Assembly (NCBI GenBank): GCA_960531495.1
Contig: OY482851.1
Coordinates: 26,347,033 to 26,411,032 of the forward strand
Origin: Zeus faber
Taxonomy: Eukaryota > Chordata > Actinopteri > Zeiformes > Zeidae
Direction: 5' to 3'
DNA length: 64,000 bases
The notes beneath the pieces were generated by a model, which was not told the origin of the DNA, ran no database searches, and saw only the letters and a list, made by a program, of their open reading frames with translations. The stretch's first letter is position 1. Each line of letters begins with the position of its first letter. Of this stretch, positions 1 through 11,938 are shown one piece after another. The position numbers and the translations under genes are program-made.

Positions 1-1692
1 TTATTTTCTTTTTGATCTTTATTTTTTTTAAGTAGAACTGCAAAGACCAGAGCATTGCGCATTTGCGTTTGAATGATTGGTTGAAGTCTTGATTAACGAT
101 TTTGCTTTTCATCTGACATCTCATGTGTATATATATTTATGCCTCAACTTTGTCATGATATATAAATTATATTTTTTTACATTATGATGCAAAACGGATG
201 TCATTTGAAGTGAGCAATTTCACTAAATTTGAAGTTAGGGTTAGGGGTATTAATTGTTTATTAAGTTTATTAAAAGGGGCAAAAGACAAGTTTTGAAGCC
301 TCTGTCACATACAAGACAAGACAAGACAAGATTGCTTTACATTTTCCTCAGAGCACTCCGTGTAAATGATCAACACTACTTTGGAAATAAGAGAGAAGAA
401 AGGAGCGTTGGTGTGGGGGTGGTGTGATCTAAGCAACCACACCTGTCTTGGGTCTAGTTAATTGGGCCTAGGATCAGGGGTGGCTGTACGCCTATTGCTC
501 ATCAGAGCAATCAATGAGCACAGGTTGAATCACCCATCCCCGCATACACACGGGAGGAGCCGCTGTGACAGGTTTCCATCTGCTCTTGTTCCATCTTGCC
601 AATTCTCTTCGATTAACTGGGACACTTCAACACCACCACCTGTCTCTGGAGTGGAGGGCCCCTAAAAAAGCCACTCGGTTGGCCTGTGGCAATACGTCAA
701 TGTTGCCACCATATTGGAGCTAGGCAAGAATGGCCTGTAAAGACGAACGAGTAAACAGGGGAGCTGCGGTTTTGGTGGGTAAAAGCACTATACCGTTTAT
801 CAATTTCAATGAGTCGTTGCTTCATCATCCGCAATTTCCACAAATGGTTGCGTATTGGCTGATGGACTTCCTGTGACACACTGCTGTAAATCCATAATTT
901 TCCCCGGAGTTCTTACCCCGTGGCAGTCTGAATGCATAATGATATCGTGGCACATAGCAAACCCATCAAAAGGCTGATGTTGTCATTAGCCATTACACTG
1001 TGCAACCAACATTAACTTCATAATGATAAGTAAAAGCTAAAAAGTTGTCTGTTGCTCCTTAAATAGCGCCGCTGTCTAGGGTGCAATCACTTTAAAGAAA
1101 GAAACTTTTTAGGGCATAGAACCACTGACTTTTTAAATGAAAATCTGACAAATGGGGAATGTCATTATTTTAGAAAATCTATAGAAGGTCTATATTTGGG
1201 TGTTAAAAGTCCTTTTTTCATGGCAGACAGTAGGTTTTTTTCAAGAGTGTAATCCTCAGCTCCTCTGTATTTATCCATTCATCCAGTTCTGATGACGCAA
1301 ACGATTTATTCTTTTTTTTTAATGGACTAACTACTGGAGCAAATCAAAGACCAAGCCTCCTGATTATTATCCTTAACGGTTAGGAGATGAACCTGAGCTG
1401 CAGTTGTGCAACGCCAGAGCCACATCACTTCGACAGAAGTGTAACAGTCAGTCGTTCCTGTGATCGTAGAAGGAGCAGAGAGGGGAACAAGGGAGGAAAG
1501 GTGTCATGAATACTATTAACCGTCACTAACTATTTTTAAATAAACACATTTAACATGCTACAAAATGAAGGTACAATGAAGCTGGGGTATCTTCTATTTT
1601 ATTCAGTTTTGTTCATTGGATTTTCAGAAAACACAAAATTGACAATAGGTCATTTGTGATTTAGAATCGTCCAAATACAAAAAGTATTACAG
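1..1692. other. Single-copy AT-rich DNA, no gene seen
   Basis: No reading frame here resembles a known protein and no interspersed repeat is recognised. There is a short (ACAAG)n run near 311-331 and two telomere-like TTAGGG units near 234-250, too short to mean anything. The rest is ordinary mixed-composition sequence. Confidence 0.5.
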
Positions 1693-1944
1693 TTACATCC
1701 ACATGAATGCCAGGACAAAGGGTTTCCCAGCAAAGCCCAGAACATCACACCTCCTCCGCCAGCTCACCTTCTTCCCATAGTGCATCCTTGTGCCATCTCT
1801 TCCTCGGGTAAACAATGTACACGCACCAGCCATCCACATGACGTAAAAGAAAACATGATTCATCAGACCAGGCCACCTTCCTTCCCCATACACAGCAAGC
1901 TATGATGCACTGTGTGTTCTGACACTGATACCTTTCTATCATCG
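1693..1944 (-). mobile_element. Tc1-like transposase fragment, inverted piece
   Basis: Read on the minus strand this matches the middle of a fish Tc1-like transposase: the segment around WPGLMNHVFF is the degenerate form of the catalytic WSDES region seen in the better copy at 13418-14442, followed by RGRDGTRMHYGKK and a counterpart of the LWAMFCWG stretch. It is broken by frameshifts and lacks both ends. It lies head to head with a plus-strand piece of the same family starting at about 1945, and the two share an inverted match (about 1850-1884 against 1963-1999). It is a dead DNA transposon fragment. Confidence 0.8.
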
Positions 1945-2059
1945 CAGCATGGAGCAATGGAAGAAGGTGGCCTGGTCTGATGAATCATGTTTTCTTCTAC
2001 ATAATGTGGGGTTAGGGTCCGATTCGATCGAACATCTGTTGGATGTGCTGGAACAAGAA

Positions 2060-3622
2060 TATGGGCTACCTTTATCACTGACATAACTCCATCATTTAAT
2101 ACTTGAGTCTTGCAAAGTCGGTGCAATGATGTTGTGCTTTGGGGCATGTGGGGGTCCTCCTGGTCTGCCGGGATTGGGTGGACGCCTGGGCGGTGTATTG
2201 GTTGGGGGCGTGGTTGTGGGTTATGGGGCTCGGGTGGGGAGCGGGGGGTGTGGGTCGCTGGTTGGGGTCTCGGGCCCGTGGTCGGCGGGGGTGGGCTGCC
2301 GGGGTACCTGCCCTCTGACGCTCTCGTGGCTGGGGCCTGATGGGGGCGCAGAGCTGCCCGACATGGCGGAGGCGCATGGCGGAGGCGCATGGCGGACGCT
2401 CTGCGCCCTTGGCTGATCGCTGTAGGTTGGCTGCCACCAAGTACGGGAAGTGGGCGCACTGGGGCGCTGTTGGGTCCGGGGGGAGGGGGTCTGCGGGGTT
2501 TCTCCTCAGCCTCCTGTGCCCCTGGATTGATCCGGTCGTGACTCGCCTATTTCTCCTAGTGCCAAAAGCTGCCATCTTACCTGTCATGCTCCTACCCAAG
2601 CGTGTTTCTCATCCATCCCAAAATTTTAATCCCACTCACATTAGTTTAGAACACATACACTCACACACCAATCCTACAACTGAAAACACTCTATTGGACC
2701 AGGGTCTGCAGGACAGGAGGGGTGCGAGTGATTCGGGTTCGATTTGCCTGAAGGACTCGCACCCCAAACCCCGCAATTTCACTGCAATTACCAACAGCAC
2801 ACATTGAGCAATGGGGTTTTTCCGGGGTGGTGAGCGGGTCGGTGTGGGGGCGTGGTTGGGGTGGGGTAAGCCCCCCCTCCCGGCCTGGCTGGAGTCCTGA
2901 CGGCTTGCGCCTGGTGGCTTGGGATGTGCTGCGACCGGGCGGGGCTGCGGAGAGCGCTGCTGGGTGTCTTCCGGGGCCCTTGGGGGGACTGCTTGCCGTT
3001 GTGGGTGTGGATTGGGGTATGGGGGGCAGCTGTTGGCCTTTTGCTTCTGCGGCATGGCTTCTCTGTGGCGGGCGCCCTGGGCACTCACTGCTACATGTAT
3101 GGGCACTTGGCACTCACGCTGGGTTGGGCATCTGGTCGGCTGCGGTGGGGCAGGCCTCCCCCTTGTGTGGGGTGTGGGTGTGCATGGGGGTCCTGCCGGC
3201 TCACCCGTGGGGCAGGTGGCTCAGGCGGGGTGTCGGTCTGTCGCCGTGGGGCCGGGATCCTTGTGCCCATGGCCCGGGTTCTGTGCCGGCGGCTGTGTCT
3301 TGTGCCTGCACCCGGGGGTTGGTTGAAAGTGTGCACCCCTGGGTTGTGGGGTCTCCTCGTGCTCCCGGTGACTGGGTCATGCTCCTCGGGGCTGGGCGTG
3401 GGAGTTGCTCCATGGCCCTCTGGCTTCTCTGGGGGCCGGTCGGTATTCTGTGGCCGTAGGGCAGGGTACTCTGGGCATTCCTGTGGCCGTAGAGTGTCCA
3501 CGGGGCTGCAGAGTTCGGGGGGGCTTCGCAGCCCCTTCCGCTGCTTGGAGGCACTGTGACATATTACCGACCTTCTACACCAATGCCAATGGGGATAAGT
3601 CAGGTACACTCACCGGTGGTCA

Positions 3623-3709
<87 letters not shown>

Positions 3710-4247
3710 GTCCCATCACACCTGCCTCAAGTGCACCCCAGCACCCTCCTGGTTGCATTCCTCTCCTTTCCTCCCTCATTTGCTGCCATAACTATGACAG
3801 GAAGAGGCCACGTGACCAGTTGTAGTTCCATTTTTCCTGGACCTAATTCACTGTTTTTCAATACATGTTGGCATCCAATGTTAATGTTTTTGTGTAAATG
3901 TCGTTTGTTTCTATGTTTATTTGTCTCACCATGGTGATTCTCCCCCTCTCGAAGTAGTGATCAGTTGTTTAGACCCAAACATGATAAATAGTTCTCCAAA
4001 GAGGGGGGTTGGAGGTGGTTCACTACAATCAAAAACGGTGCTCTTGTCATTCTACAGGTCATCGACAGGACAGAGTTATTGCAGCAGTTCTTGATGATTC
4101 AAGAATTAATAAAGAGTTGCATTGCAGGTTGAGAACTTGAACTCCACTTGCAGACTAACTTTGTCCTGAATGCAATGGCATACTAATACTCTGTGTTGGA
4201 TGCCCAGCATGCTGACAGCACAGGTTAAAAAAAGAAAAAAAGAAAAA
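2060..4247 (+). mobile_element. 5'-truncated L1 (Tx1/Swimmer-like) copy 1, 3' tail
   Basis: This 2.2-kb insertion is almost all 3' untranslated tail. It comprises G-rich DNA (2130-2520 and 2820-3560), a (CA)n array, a conserved block (3739-4229) and an A-rich tail (about 4225-4247). The conserved block recurs at 33683-34141 and 44880-45350. In the second copy it lies directly downstream of recognisable L1 ORF2, which assigns the tail to that family. Flanking 19-bp target duplications and the A-rich end are hallmarks of target-primed reverse transcription. The many open frames in the G-rich part have no protein resemblance and reflect low stop-codon density. Confidence 0.75.
3627..3706. repeat. 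(CA)n microsatellite in L1 tail
   Basis: About 40 uninterrupted CA units. It lies between the CTCACCGGTGG-type motif and the CAGCACCCTCCTGGTTGCAT motif, the same place where copies 2 and 3 of this L1 carry CACT/CA and CA arrays. Confidence 0.95.
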
Positions 4248-4464
4248 GGATGTGCTGGAACAAGAAGCCCGATCCATGGAGACCCCACGCCACAACTTAC
4301 TTTAGGACTGAAAGGATCTGCTGCTAACTTCTTGGTGCCAGATACCACACCTTCAGAGGTCTTGTGGAGTCCATGCCTTGAGCTAAACCTAGAGCTGTTT
4401 TGGCGGCACGAGTGAGAGCCACATAATTTTAGTGGTGGTTATAATGTTGTGGCTGATCGGTATA

Positions 4465-4657
4465 GTTGACTGCAGTGCTTTGTGCGATATCCTCCTGAAA
4501 GACATGGGACGATGTGCACAAACCAATAGGTGAAACTGAAAGAACTACTATAAACATTACAAAGAAGTCCTGAGGGAAGGATCTCAATAACTAGAAGAGA
4601 GCAGTACAATTAAAATAGAAAGTGTTAAATGTATGTATATCTACAGTATTGTAGTCA

Positions 4658-4723
<66 letters not shown>

Positions 4724-5000
4724 GTGAGTTTGTGCAAATTGTTGGTGTAAACATTACAAAGAAGTTTGGAGGTATTAAGGCGGCGCTATCTCCTCCCATG
4801 AATTCAACGCCATCTGGTTATTTTTGTGGTCATGCATGGATGGACAGTACCGATTGTACCTGCAGACCTCTTCGCACAACCCACCTTCAGAATGCATCCA
4901 TCTTGGATTACCTGAAGCGCCTGGCACGGGGTTCTAAATGTTGGGAGGCGCCGCGTGCACTAATCAATGCTACGGCTGCGGCGTCTACAAAGGAGCCTTA
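4465..5000. other. Single-copy DNA with (TA)n array and 18-bp direct repeats
   Basis: An 18-bp sequence TAAACATTACAAAGAAGT occurs at 4551-4568 and 4748-4765. The 179 bases between include a (TA)n array (4662-4720). The sequence after it has a 122-codon open frame that matches nothing I recognise and starts inside the TA array, so I do not call it a gene. Confidence 0.55.
4662..4720. repeat. (TA)n microsatellite
   Basis: About 29 AT units, uninterrupted. Confidence 0.95.
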
Positions 5001-6160
5001 ACAACACCAAGCCACAAAAGTTCCCTGTGTTTTATTACATCGGGCCAATGAGTCCCCTTCAGGTACATCTACATTTTCTCTCTAGCGTAATGACTGAAAT
5101 AAAACATTAAATGTCCCCGAGCCACGGAGAGGGAGGAGGCTCCGTGGAGAAGCGGAGCCGGTGTCCCCTAATAGACACCCGAAACGTCACCAACGTCACC
5201 AACAATTGAAACAGCAGTCAGATGTACTCTGGAGCTGATTGAGTAAAGCTCATTATCTCCAGCCGTCACAATGAATCCATTTCATCGGCGCGCCGGGCTC
5301 CTCGCATTAACTGTCGCAACTCATCTTGTCCAATTGAATTTCACCCGGGCTCCTTTTTATCGCCGACAACCTTGATGCGGTCACAGTCTCCTTTAAGCAG
5401 ATTAGCTCAGCGCTATCATGAAACCTGCTCTGTCTTGCCGGCTGCCGGGGTTCCGCCGTTGATGAGGTGTTTTTTTTCTTCTCCATAAACTCAATAATAA
5501 ATAAAGAAACGCACCCCGAGCAATACAACCTGCAAATAAAATAACTAAATGAAGACAGGTTTTTTTTTGGGGGGGGGGGTTCTTTTCTATTTTCTTGTTA
5601 ACGTATCGTTTGACTCATGTGTCTACTGAAGTCACATTGACCGACGGTTATTACAGCTGAGTGCACAGTTACATGACCTGGAGTTTTGCCACCCCCCCAA
5701 TACTGTATGTACAGTACATGCACGCATGCACATTTTTGTTTTGCATTTCTTTCAAGTTTTTGTAATTTTTTGATATATTTCTTTGATTAGTACAAATTAG
5801 GTGTATTTATACTGTATAACGATTTTCTTTATAGGTATGCATATGAGTGCATGTACGTAGATGTGCTTTATATGTATATATACTATATATATGTATACTG
5901 TATATACAGTATACTGCACATGACAGCTATAGAATGTATGCCTTATTGTACATTCATTTCTATACTATACAGTACACTGAAAACATTGGCCCAACTTGGA
6001 AACATAGCTTTAGTTGGTTAAATCTATATATTTTTGAGGTTTTCTTGACTTGAAATTGAAAAGTTAAGGTGTCAATTTTAAATTGAGAAAAAAATATATA
6101 TTTAAAAAAATTAAAGTTTATCTCTTTAATTTGTTAAAACCTCTATTTTCTTCTACAGTA
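5001..6160. other. Single-copy DNA, possible conserved noncoding segment
   Basis: The part around 5090-5560 is GC-balanced, repeat-free and rich in complex sequence, which is how deeply conserved noncoding elements look in fish deserts. A G-run lies at about 5562-5580. From about 5690 to 6160 the sequence turns AT-rich with ATATAC/GTATAC palindromic runs (about 5870-5915). No gene is visible. Conservation is not testable here. Confidence 0.3.
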
Positions 6161-8053
6161 GGTTGACCTCCAATGACTCCAATTTCAATACATTTCTTCA
6201 GGGTGGGACTGGTGTCCTGTAATAATATATCCAGGAGCCATTGCTCCCGAGACAAATGAATAGCACTTGCTGATGGAGCTAAATGTGATTCCAGCACCGT
6301 GCACGTTCACAACCTGCCCTCCTAGTTGCAATACCGCGCACGGTGGGGATTGGGCACGGGTGTCACAAATCACAGCTAATTCAATTTGTATTTCCGAATA
6401 TAGCTTTCCAAATGGAAGAGCCATGTCCTTGGCCTCACCAAAAAAACAAACCCTATTTACTATCATTCAGAATGAAATGATGTTTCCACAGCATCATAAA
6501 CAGATATATATCGATCCCTGCACGCGAGCGTCAGCCAAACTCAATATAGAAAGTCCTCGTCCTTGATCGACCCCTCAAGATATCACTGTCACGCAGCCTG
6601 GCCGACAAGGAAGCCGGCGTCTCTGCCTGTCACTTTGGCAGATCTCACCCTGACATTGTGCTGCTGGTGACGTCTGCCAAGGCTTTTCTCAAACTCAATT
6701 CCGGGGATCCATTAACACGTTGGAGCAGGCGGGCTATATTCTGTTCTGTGCTGAGAAGGACTTCTGCCGAGAGAGAGAAGCAGCTCAGATCTCACAGACG
6801 TTACACTTGGCTAAAATTCATGCATCAGCGTTGCTTAGAAATAAGTCGAATGGAGGAATGGAAAGATACCACTTTTTCACTACCTGTACCAATTCTGACT
6901 TCAAAATGTATGTACAGACAAATTACAGCACAGTTCACGTAGTTGGTTCATTTTGCCGTATTTAAATTTTATGGGCCTTCTCCGCCTATTTGAATGGAAT
7001 TAAGAAATACGAAATACGGTAAATACAAAATTGTCCAAAAAAAAATGTTTTATTGTAACTGTCAACAGCACCAGGAAAAGATTTTAAGGTCGATTTGCTA
7101 CCAGATGGTTCATATTTCCCTAAATCCAAATATAGAAAATATTAAGGATCCAAAAAGGGAAACTGTGATCAGGAAATGATCAAGAGTAAAATGTGAGCTG
7201 ACGAGAAAATGGGATAAAACTGAATTTGACACCATTACGGTCCTTTACGGTAGTCTCTGATACCAATCTATTTGTAGCCTTGTATGAGGACACCAGTATT
7301 AGGTCAGTATTAGAATCTGTTCAACCCTCATCAAATATAAAGACTCACCCAACAGTAAATATTAACTTATAAATAAAGAATATAAAGGAACAAGCCCTGT
7401 ATGCACAAAGTTTGAATGTTGGTGTGTGTGGAAAAACAGTACATCCTTTGGGTAATCGAGTAAACATCTCCCAAGCAATCAGAGCCGCTACATCGAAACT
7501 CCAACAGTGTAGGGAATAGCGCCCGTGAAAGGCTCCTGTGAATTTCGCAGGGGCCAAAGTGGATAATCACAGAGTCTGGCGGTTTAAATGTTTTGAGGAG
7601 CCATTAGAGGACGGAATGGAAAATACACAATCACACACGTCATGCTGACAGTTTTACTCTCACAACAGGCCCTATTGAATTGAATTTAACTTTGAGATAC
7701 TATACTATACTATACGATCTCGTACCCTTGTCACGTCCCAATCAATTTCTCCTGCCAACAAAACAACACGGCCTCCGTTTTTTTGTTCTCCTCTTTCTTC
7801 TTGAACAAGTACTTTAAACGTGTTGCCTGGAGCCATTGCTATTTGTGCCCCCCTCGCCCCTCCTCGTGCTTTCTCTCTCTCTCTGTATCTCCGCTAGTTA
7901 AATGCTCTTTATCCAACCAAATAGAGACTGGGAGCATCGGAAGAGAATGCATAATGAAAAGCAGCAGGACTTTTTTTTTTTTTCTTGATAGCTGTGGAAC
8001 AAATGCCCCTGCTGGGTTTGCTAATGAGTTTAACTTGAGTGCTCAGTCCCCCC

Positions 8054-8055
<2 letters not shown>
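6161..8055. other. Single-copy DNA, no gene seen
   Basis: About 6170-6840 is repeat-free and complex, including a GC-balanced part at 6560-6800, and could be conserved noncoding DNA. The remainder, 6840-8055, is ordinary AT-leaning sequence with a short (ACTAT)n run near 7700. No open frame resembles a protein. Confidence 0.3.

Positions 8056-8088
<33 letters not shown>
8056..8088. repeat. (CA)n microsatellite
   Basis: About 16 CA units following a C-run. Confidence 0.9.
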
Positions 8089-8089
<1 letters not shown>

Positions 8090-10290
8090 CTCATATTTAT
8101 TTCATGCAAATGGGTATTCATTGCGGAGGTGAGAAAAAATAAATAAATATTAAAAAAAAAAAGAATAACATGTTCCCGACAATTCCAATTTGCCGTTATC
8201 ATTTGGAAGCATTCCAAGCGTGTTTACCGCCGGTCCCCTCCGCCGCCTGGCACGTCCCGTGTTTACCCAGAATGCACGAGGAGGCGTGCAGATGAATGTC
8301 CTTTAAGCGACCAATTTCTCCCTTCAAATAACAAACCCATCGCTGTGGAACGGATAAAATTTGGCAAAAGAAAAAAAAAGCCGACACGTCCATTGTGTGT
8401 GACAAGTGCCTTTCCTTAGCGGCAGCCCCCCCCTCCCCCCCCCCCCCCCGAAGGTATGCCGATAATCACGAAGCAATCTCGGTCTCTCAAGTAGGTAAGC
8501 GGCTTGGTGCGATCAATGTCCATTTTTCACCATGGAAGACAGCGTCTCGCCATCTCTGATGTGGAGCTTCGGAGCGCCAGGGCAGGCCTCGGCTCCTCGG
8601 CCGAATCGATAGCGAGGGGCTATCGAGCCTGAGTGTGGCTACCTCGCCTTTAATTGGTTGGTTTTACGGGGGTTTGGGGGGCGGGCGGGGCAGGGAGGGG
8701 TTTGTAAACGAATGGCTCGAGGCTGAGTTACTAAATATCAAGCCTCCGAGCGCAGATTCAGGCGTTGACGTTGTGTGTCCGGTCCAATCAGCTTGGCGGG
8801 GGATGAGCCACCAGATTCATTGACTTCACATCAGTAACAATATGGTGGGGGTGGGGGTGGGGCGCGGCCCTCACAATCGCCCGAGGCCATGGACAGCACC
8901 ACCTTCGTGGAAGGTCATTTTCCCGAGCGCATAACATGTAATATAATGACCATGGTCATGGGAATATTAGTCCATTGGTTTTGGAGACCTGAGGAGATGC
9001 ATGTCTTTTGAGATGTACTGGTCTAGTGTGGTTCTCCCTCCCCCTCTCTCTCTCTCCACACCATTGCCCCCTATCTCACTGCAATCTATAACCGAGAAGG
9101 CGAGGAGGCCCGTATAACTTACAGCCAATTTATGGGGCTATTACAGCAAACTACCTGACGTTTCTTTACGGCGTTAATTTATGGAGAACGAAGGAAAAAT
9201 AAATCCCTCACATTTTCTTACGCGCAACGACTCCGCCAGGCTAAACCTGCACAGGCCCATCAAAAAAAAGCTGCGCACGTGCAAATTCCTCCAGCCACGT
9301 CGGCAATTAGGCGTTTTGAAACTTGCTGGAAGGGGCGTGACCTCCTCGGGTACCGTCTGGAGGCGGAGTGTGGACGATGGAGAAGTCGTAAGTTGACAAA
9401 TAAATGTGTAATTCAGGCTCTAATTACCCCCGGAATTCCCTGTGGAGTCTAATTTACCAAGACGTGGCAGTTATGCTTGGTATGTTCATTTTTACTGGAT
9501 ATTATAGTTGTGTCTGGATAATAAACAATTATTATCGGGGGAATGTGGTGTTTAACCCAGCAATCCCACCCATTACAGTTATTTGGAACTCATTAGGAAG
9601 TTCAGCAACGCTAAGACACAAACAACAAGTTATTCGAGTTTAACATATTCCTCTTCGCCACTTTTCACTGAATCTGAATATCGTCGGCTGATTTCCAGTG
9701 AAATAAGAAACGAATGAGTGAAGCTCTCGGGTGTCAACTAAGCAAAGAAAGTTGCAGAGGAAAGCACCTTCTGTGACGTTACGGGATGATTTGTTATTAA
9801 TATGGGAGATTTTGCCCTGAGACAGCACTGTGCACGTCTGGAGCGACACTCGCAGCCCCGCTTCTCTGGGAGTGCGCGTGTGAGCTTCACTACAAAGAGA
9901 ATAATGCCGTCATTTATTCAACTTAGCAGGAGCTGCTATCACAGCAAGTTCCCAGTTGGAAGCGGAGAGAGGCTGAGTGCCATGCAGTGTTTTTAAAGAA
10001 GAAATAAAAGGAAAGATGTCACTCCCAATGCATCTTTCACAGTTCGCCATGTTTTTTCTTTTTATGTGGAAACAGCCTTGGGGATTACAGTCTTGCATCC
10101 CCTAAAAAATGTTACAAAATGCGATCCCTTGCAGGAGGTGAAGTGACCATCATTTGTTGGACTAGGGTTAGACTATGACTATGAATACTTTTGAAAAAAC
10201 ATGTTTTGTATTTATGTACTCACTCAGAATTGCAAACTGTTTAATATAATATACTGAAATAACATTGTAATAAGTTAGACCTTACTTATT
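8089..10290. other. Single-copy DNA with several noncoding-element-like stretches
   Basis: Segments near 8190-8400, 8490-8900 and 9100-9470 are complex, repeat-free and GC-balanced. They are interrupted by a C-run (about 8427-8450) and a GT-rich stretch (8843-8865). A 14-bp perfect palindrome ATGACCATGGTCAT sits at 8946-8959, an inverted TGACC/GGTCA arrangement like a nuclear-receptor site. I see no exon. Confidence 0.3.
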
Positions 10291-10888
10291 ATTAGGGGTG
10301 CAGCCAGTTCTGGCAATTCTCACATGTCCAAGTGTCTGGCGCTCAGAAACCGCCGAACCAATTAACACAAATTAACGATAGTTGTATTCGGGGCTGTCTA
10401 CACGCACCATGGTCCACAGTTTGATCCACATCCGACTAAATTTGTAGAAAGAGTTAGTAAGAAACTGCATTTTTGTGACCTCCGTCGGCGATACCAAAAG
10501 GGCACATGTTAATATTGCAGACTACTGATTGGTCACGGAGAATCGTCACTGCATCATTACATCACTGCTTCATTTCAGGACACAGAACGTCATGAGTTCA
10601 TATTCTTCATTCTGAAAGGGTACGTGTAAGTGGATGCGCAGCGGCTGCTGCCCCGCCCTCTTTGTTCTCGGGCACTTTAACAAAGGGAATTTACATGAAA
10701 TGACACAAACTCCTGAAATACAAGTAGTTTATTAACTATCCAATCAGAGAGGAGAACACACCGCTTCACGCGCTGCGCTGGGAAACTCCGCGACATGCAC
10801 CGGGGTACGTCAGAACAATGACAAACCCTGGTTTGCAGCCAAACACCTTTGTTTGAAAACAGAGGAGGCATTTAAGAGTGGCGACAGG
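10291..10888. other. Unexplained segment, possibly an old DNA transposon
   Basis: The sequence contains 'GATTGGTCACGG' and 'CCAATCAGAGAGG' (inverted CCAAT boxes) and a GC-rich stretch reminiscent of fish transposon promoter regions. No terminal repeats or protein matches can be shown, so the class is left open. Confidence 0.2.
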
Positions 10889-11938
10889 CAGGGACGGACT
10901 GGGACTAAAAAACGGCCCTGGACTTTTTCAACCCAGATTAGCACATCACAACTAGCCTGCGGAAAACAGATAATAAGTCAGAAAATTCAATTGGCAATTT
11001 GATCGCGTTAACGTTGAAATTTAAAGGGCTTAATCTTCAGGGCAGGTCTATCAATAATAAATAATTACAAACATCAGGTACTGACTGTACACATGTGTAC
11101 TTCTAAAGTGCAGTCAAAGAATAAATACTATTTAAATTAACAAACAAACGAACTCTAAATGAAAAAAATAATGACGCTAAAATTTAACAAAAAATTAAGT
11201 GCTGTGGATTACTTTGGCCTGCTGCTAATGTACAGACCATTACTCCTGGCCTGGGTATTGCTGGTCTATAAACAATAAAATAATAATAAAGATTAAAAAT
11301 ATATATTTGTACTAGTGCTAGGTTATTGCTGGTCCACAAATTCTAAATAATATCTAAATGGTCTATAAAAAATTAAATAACATAAAACAATAACCATAAC
11401 AAAAAAAAAAAACACCAGCTTGTATATATTTGTACTATGCTATGGAATTGGTGGTTCATTATTATAAATAATATCTAAATGAATATATATCCGATGCTTG
11501 AAGGCAGCACGGTAGCATTTCCCACAGGCCTTGAATGCAGAATGTGCTACCTTTGAAAAAAATCCCTCCCAACTTGGAAAAACAAATGCTGTTGCGCACC
11601 GCCGGTAGTGCAGCTGCTGAAAGTCGCAAACACTGTAATCTTCATGCAAGTTGTAGCATCAGCTTAAAGTGACTTTTTTTTTTGAAAGTTTTTTTTTTTT
11701 AATATCTATAGCCTTTTCAGCGCCACCTTTCCTTGTTTTATTTGGATTTTGTCCATTTTGAACTACTTGGTCATGAATCCACCTGTTCATGTGGCCGGGG
11801 GGGGGGGGGGCGTTGTCAGCACCATTGTTTAGGAAGGTTGCTAAACAAAGTAGGCTGGCAACGCAGATTTGTTTTTCTATGATGGGCTGCTCAGGCGGCC
11901 CACAGAGCAACCGTCCCACCGATGGCCAGTCCGACTAA
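10889..11938 (-). mobile_element. hAT-type DNA transposon remnant
   Basis: The left end CAGGGACGGACTGG pairs with the right end at 11926-11933 (CCAGTCCG), giving imperfect terminal repeats of hAT type. On the minus strand near 11700-11790 the frame reads NKTRKGGAEKAIDIKKKKL, which resembles the basic RKGGAEK stretch at the start of zinc-finger hAT transposases common in fish. The catalytic part is absent and the middle (about 11040-11480) is AT-rich with a loose duplication of about 170 bases around the words 'GCTGGTCCACAAATT' and 'TTGTACTATGCTATGG'. A G-run lies at about 11798-11810. The element is inactive. An 8-bp target duplication is not evident. Confidence 0.6.

Larger units (their letters stand above)
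1945..4464 (+). mobile_element. Tc1-like element, 3' half, split by an L1 insertion
   Basis: The Tc1 sequence runs from about 1945 to 2059 and resumes at 4248-4464, where the end of the transposase gene is followed by the terminal repeat ending in GTTGTGGCTGATCGGTATA. The same terminal repeat closes the element at 14442. Between the halves lies an L1 copy. The 19-bp sequence GGATGTGCTGGAACAAGAA is present on both sides (2041-2059 and 4248-4266), so the Tc1 was already in place when the L1 landed. A large internal deletion removes the catalytic core of the transposase. Confidence 0.85.

Noticed and set aside
2827-3559. Overlapping 200-codon frames on both strands
   Set aside because: They lie in the G-rich untranslated tail of an L1 copy, where stops are rare, and match no protein.
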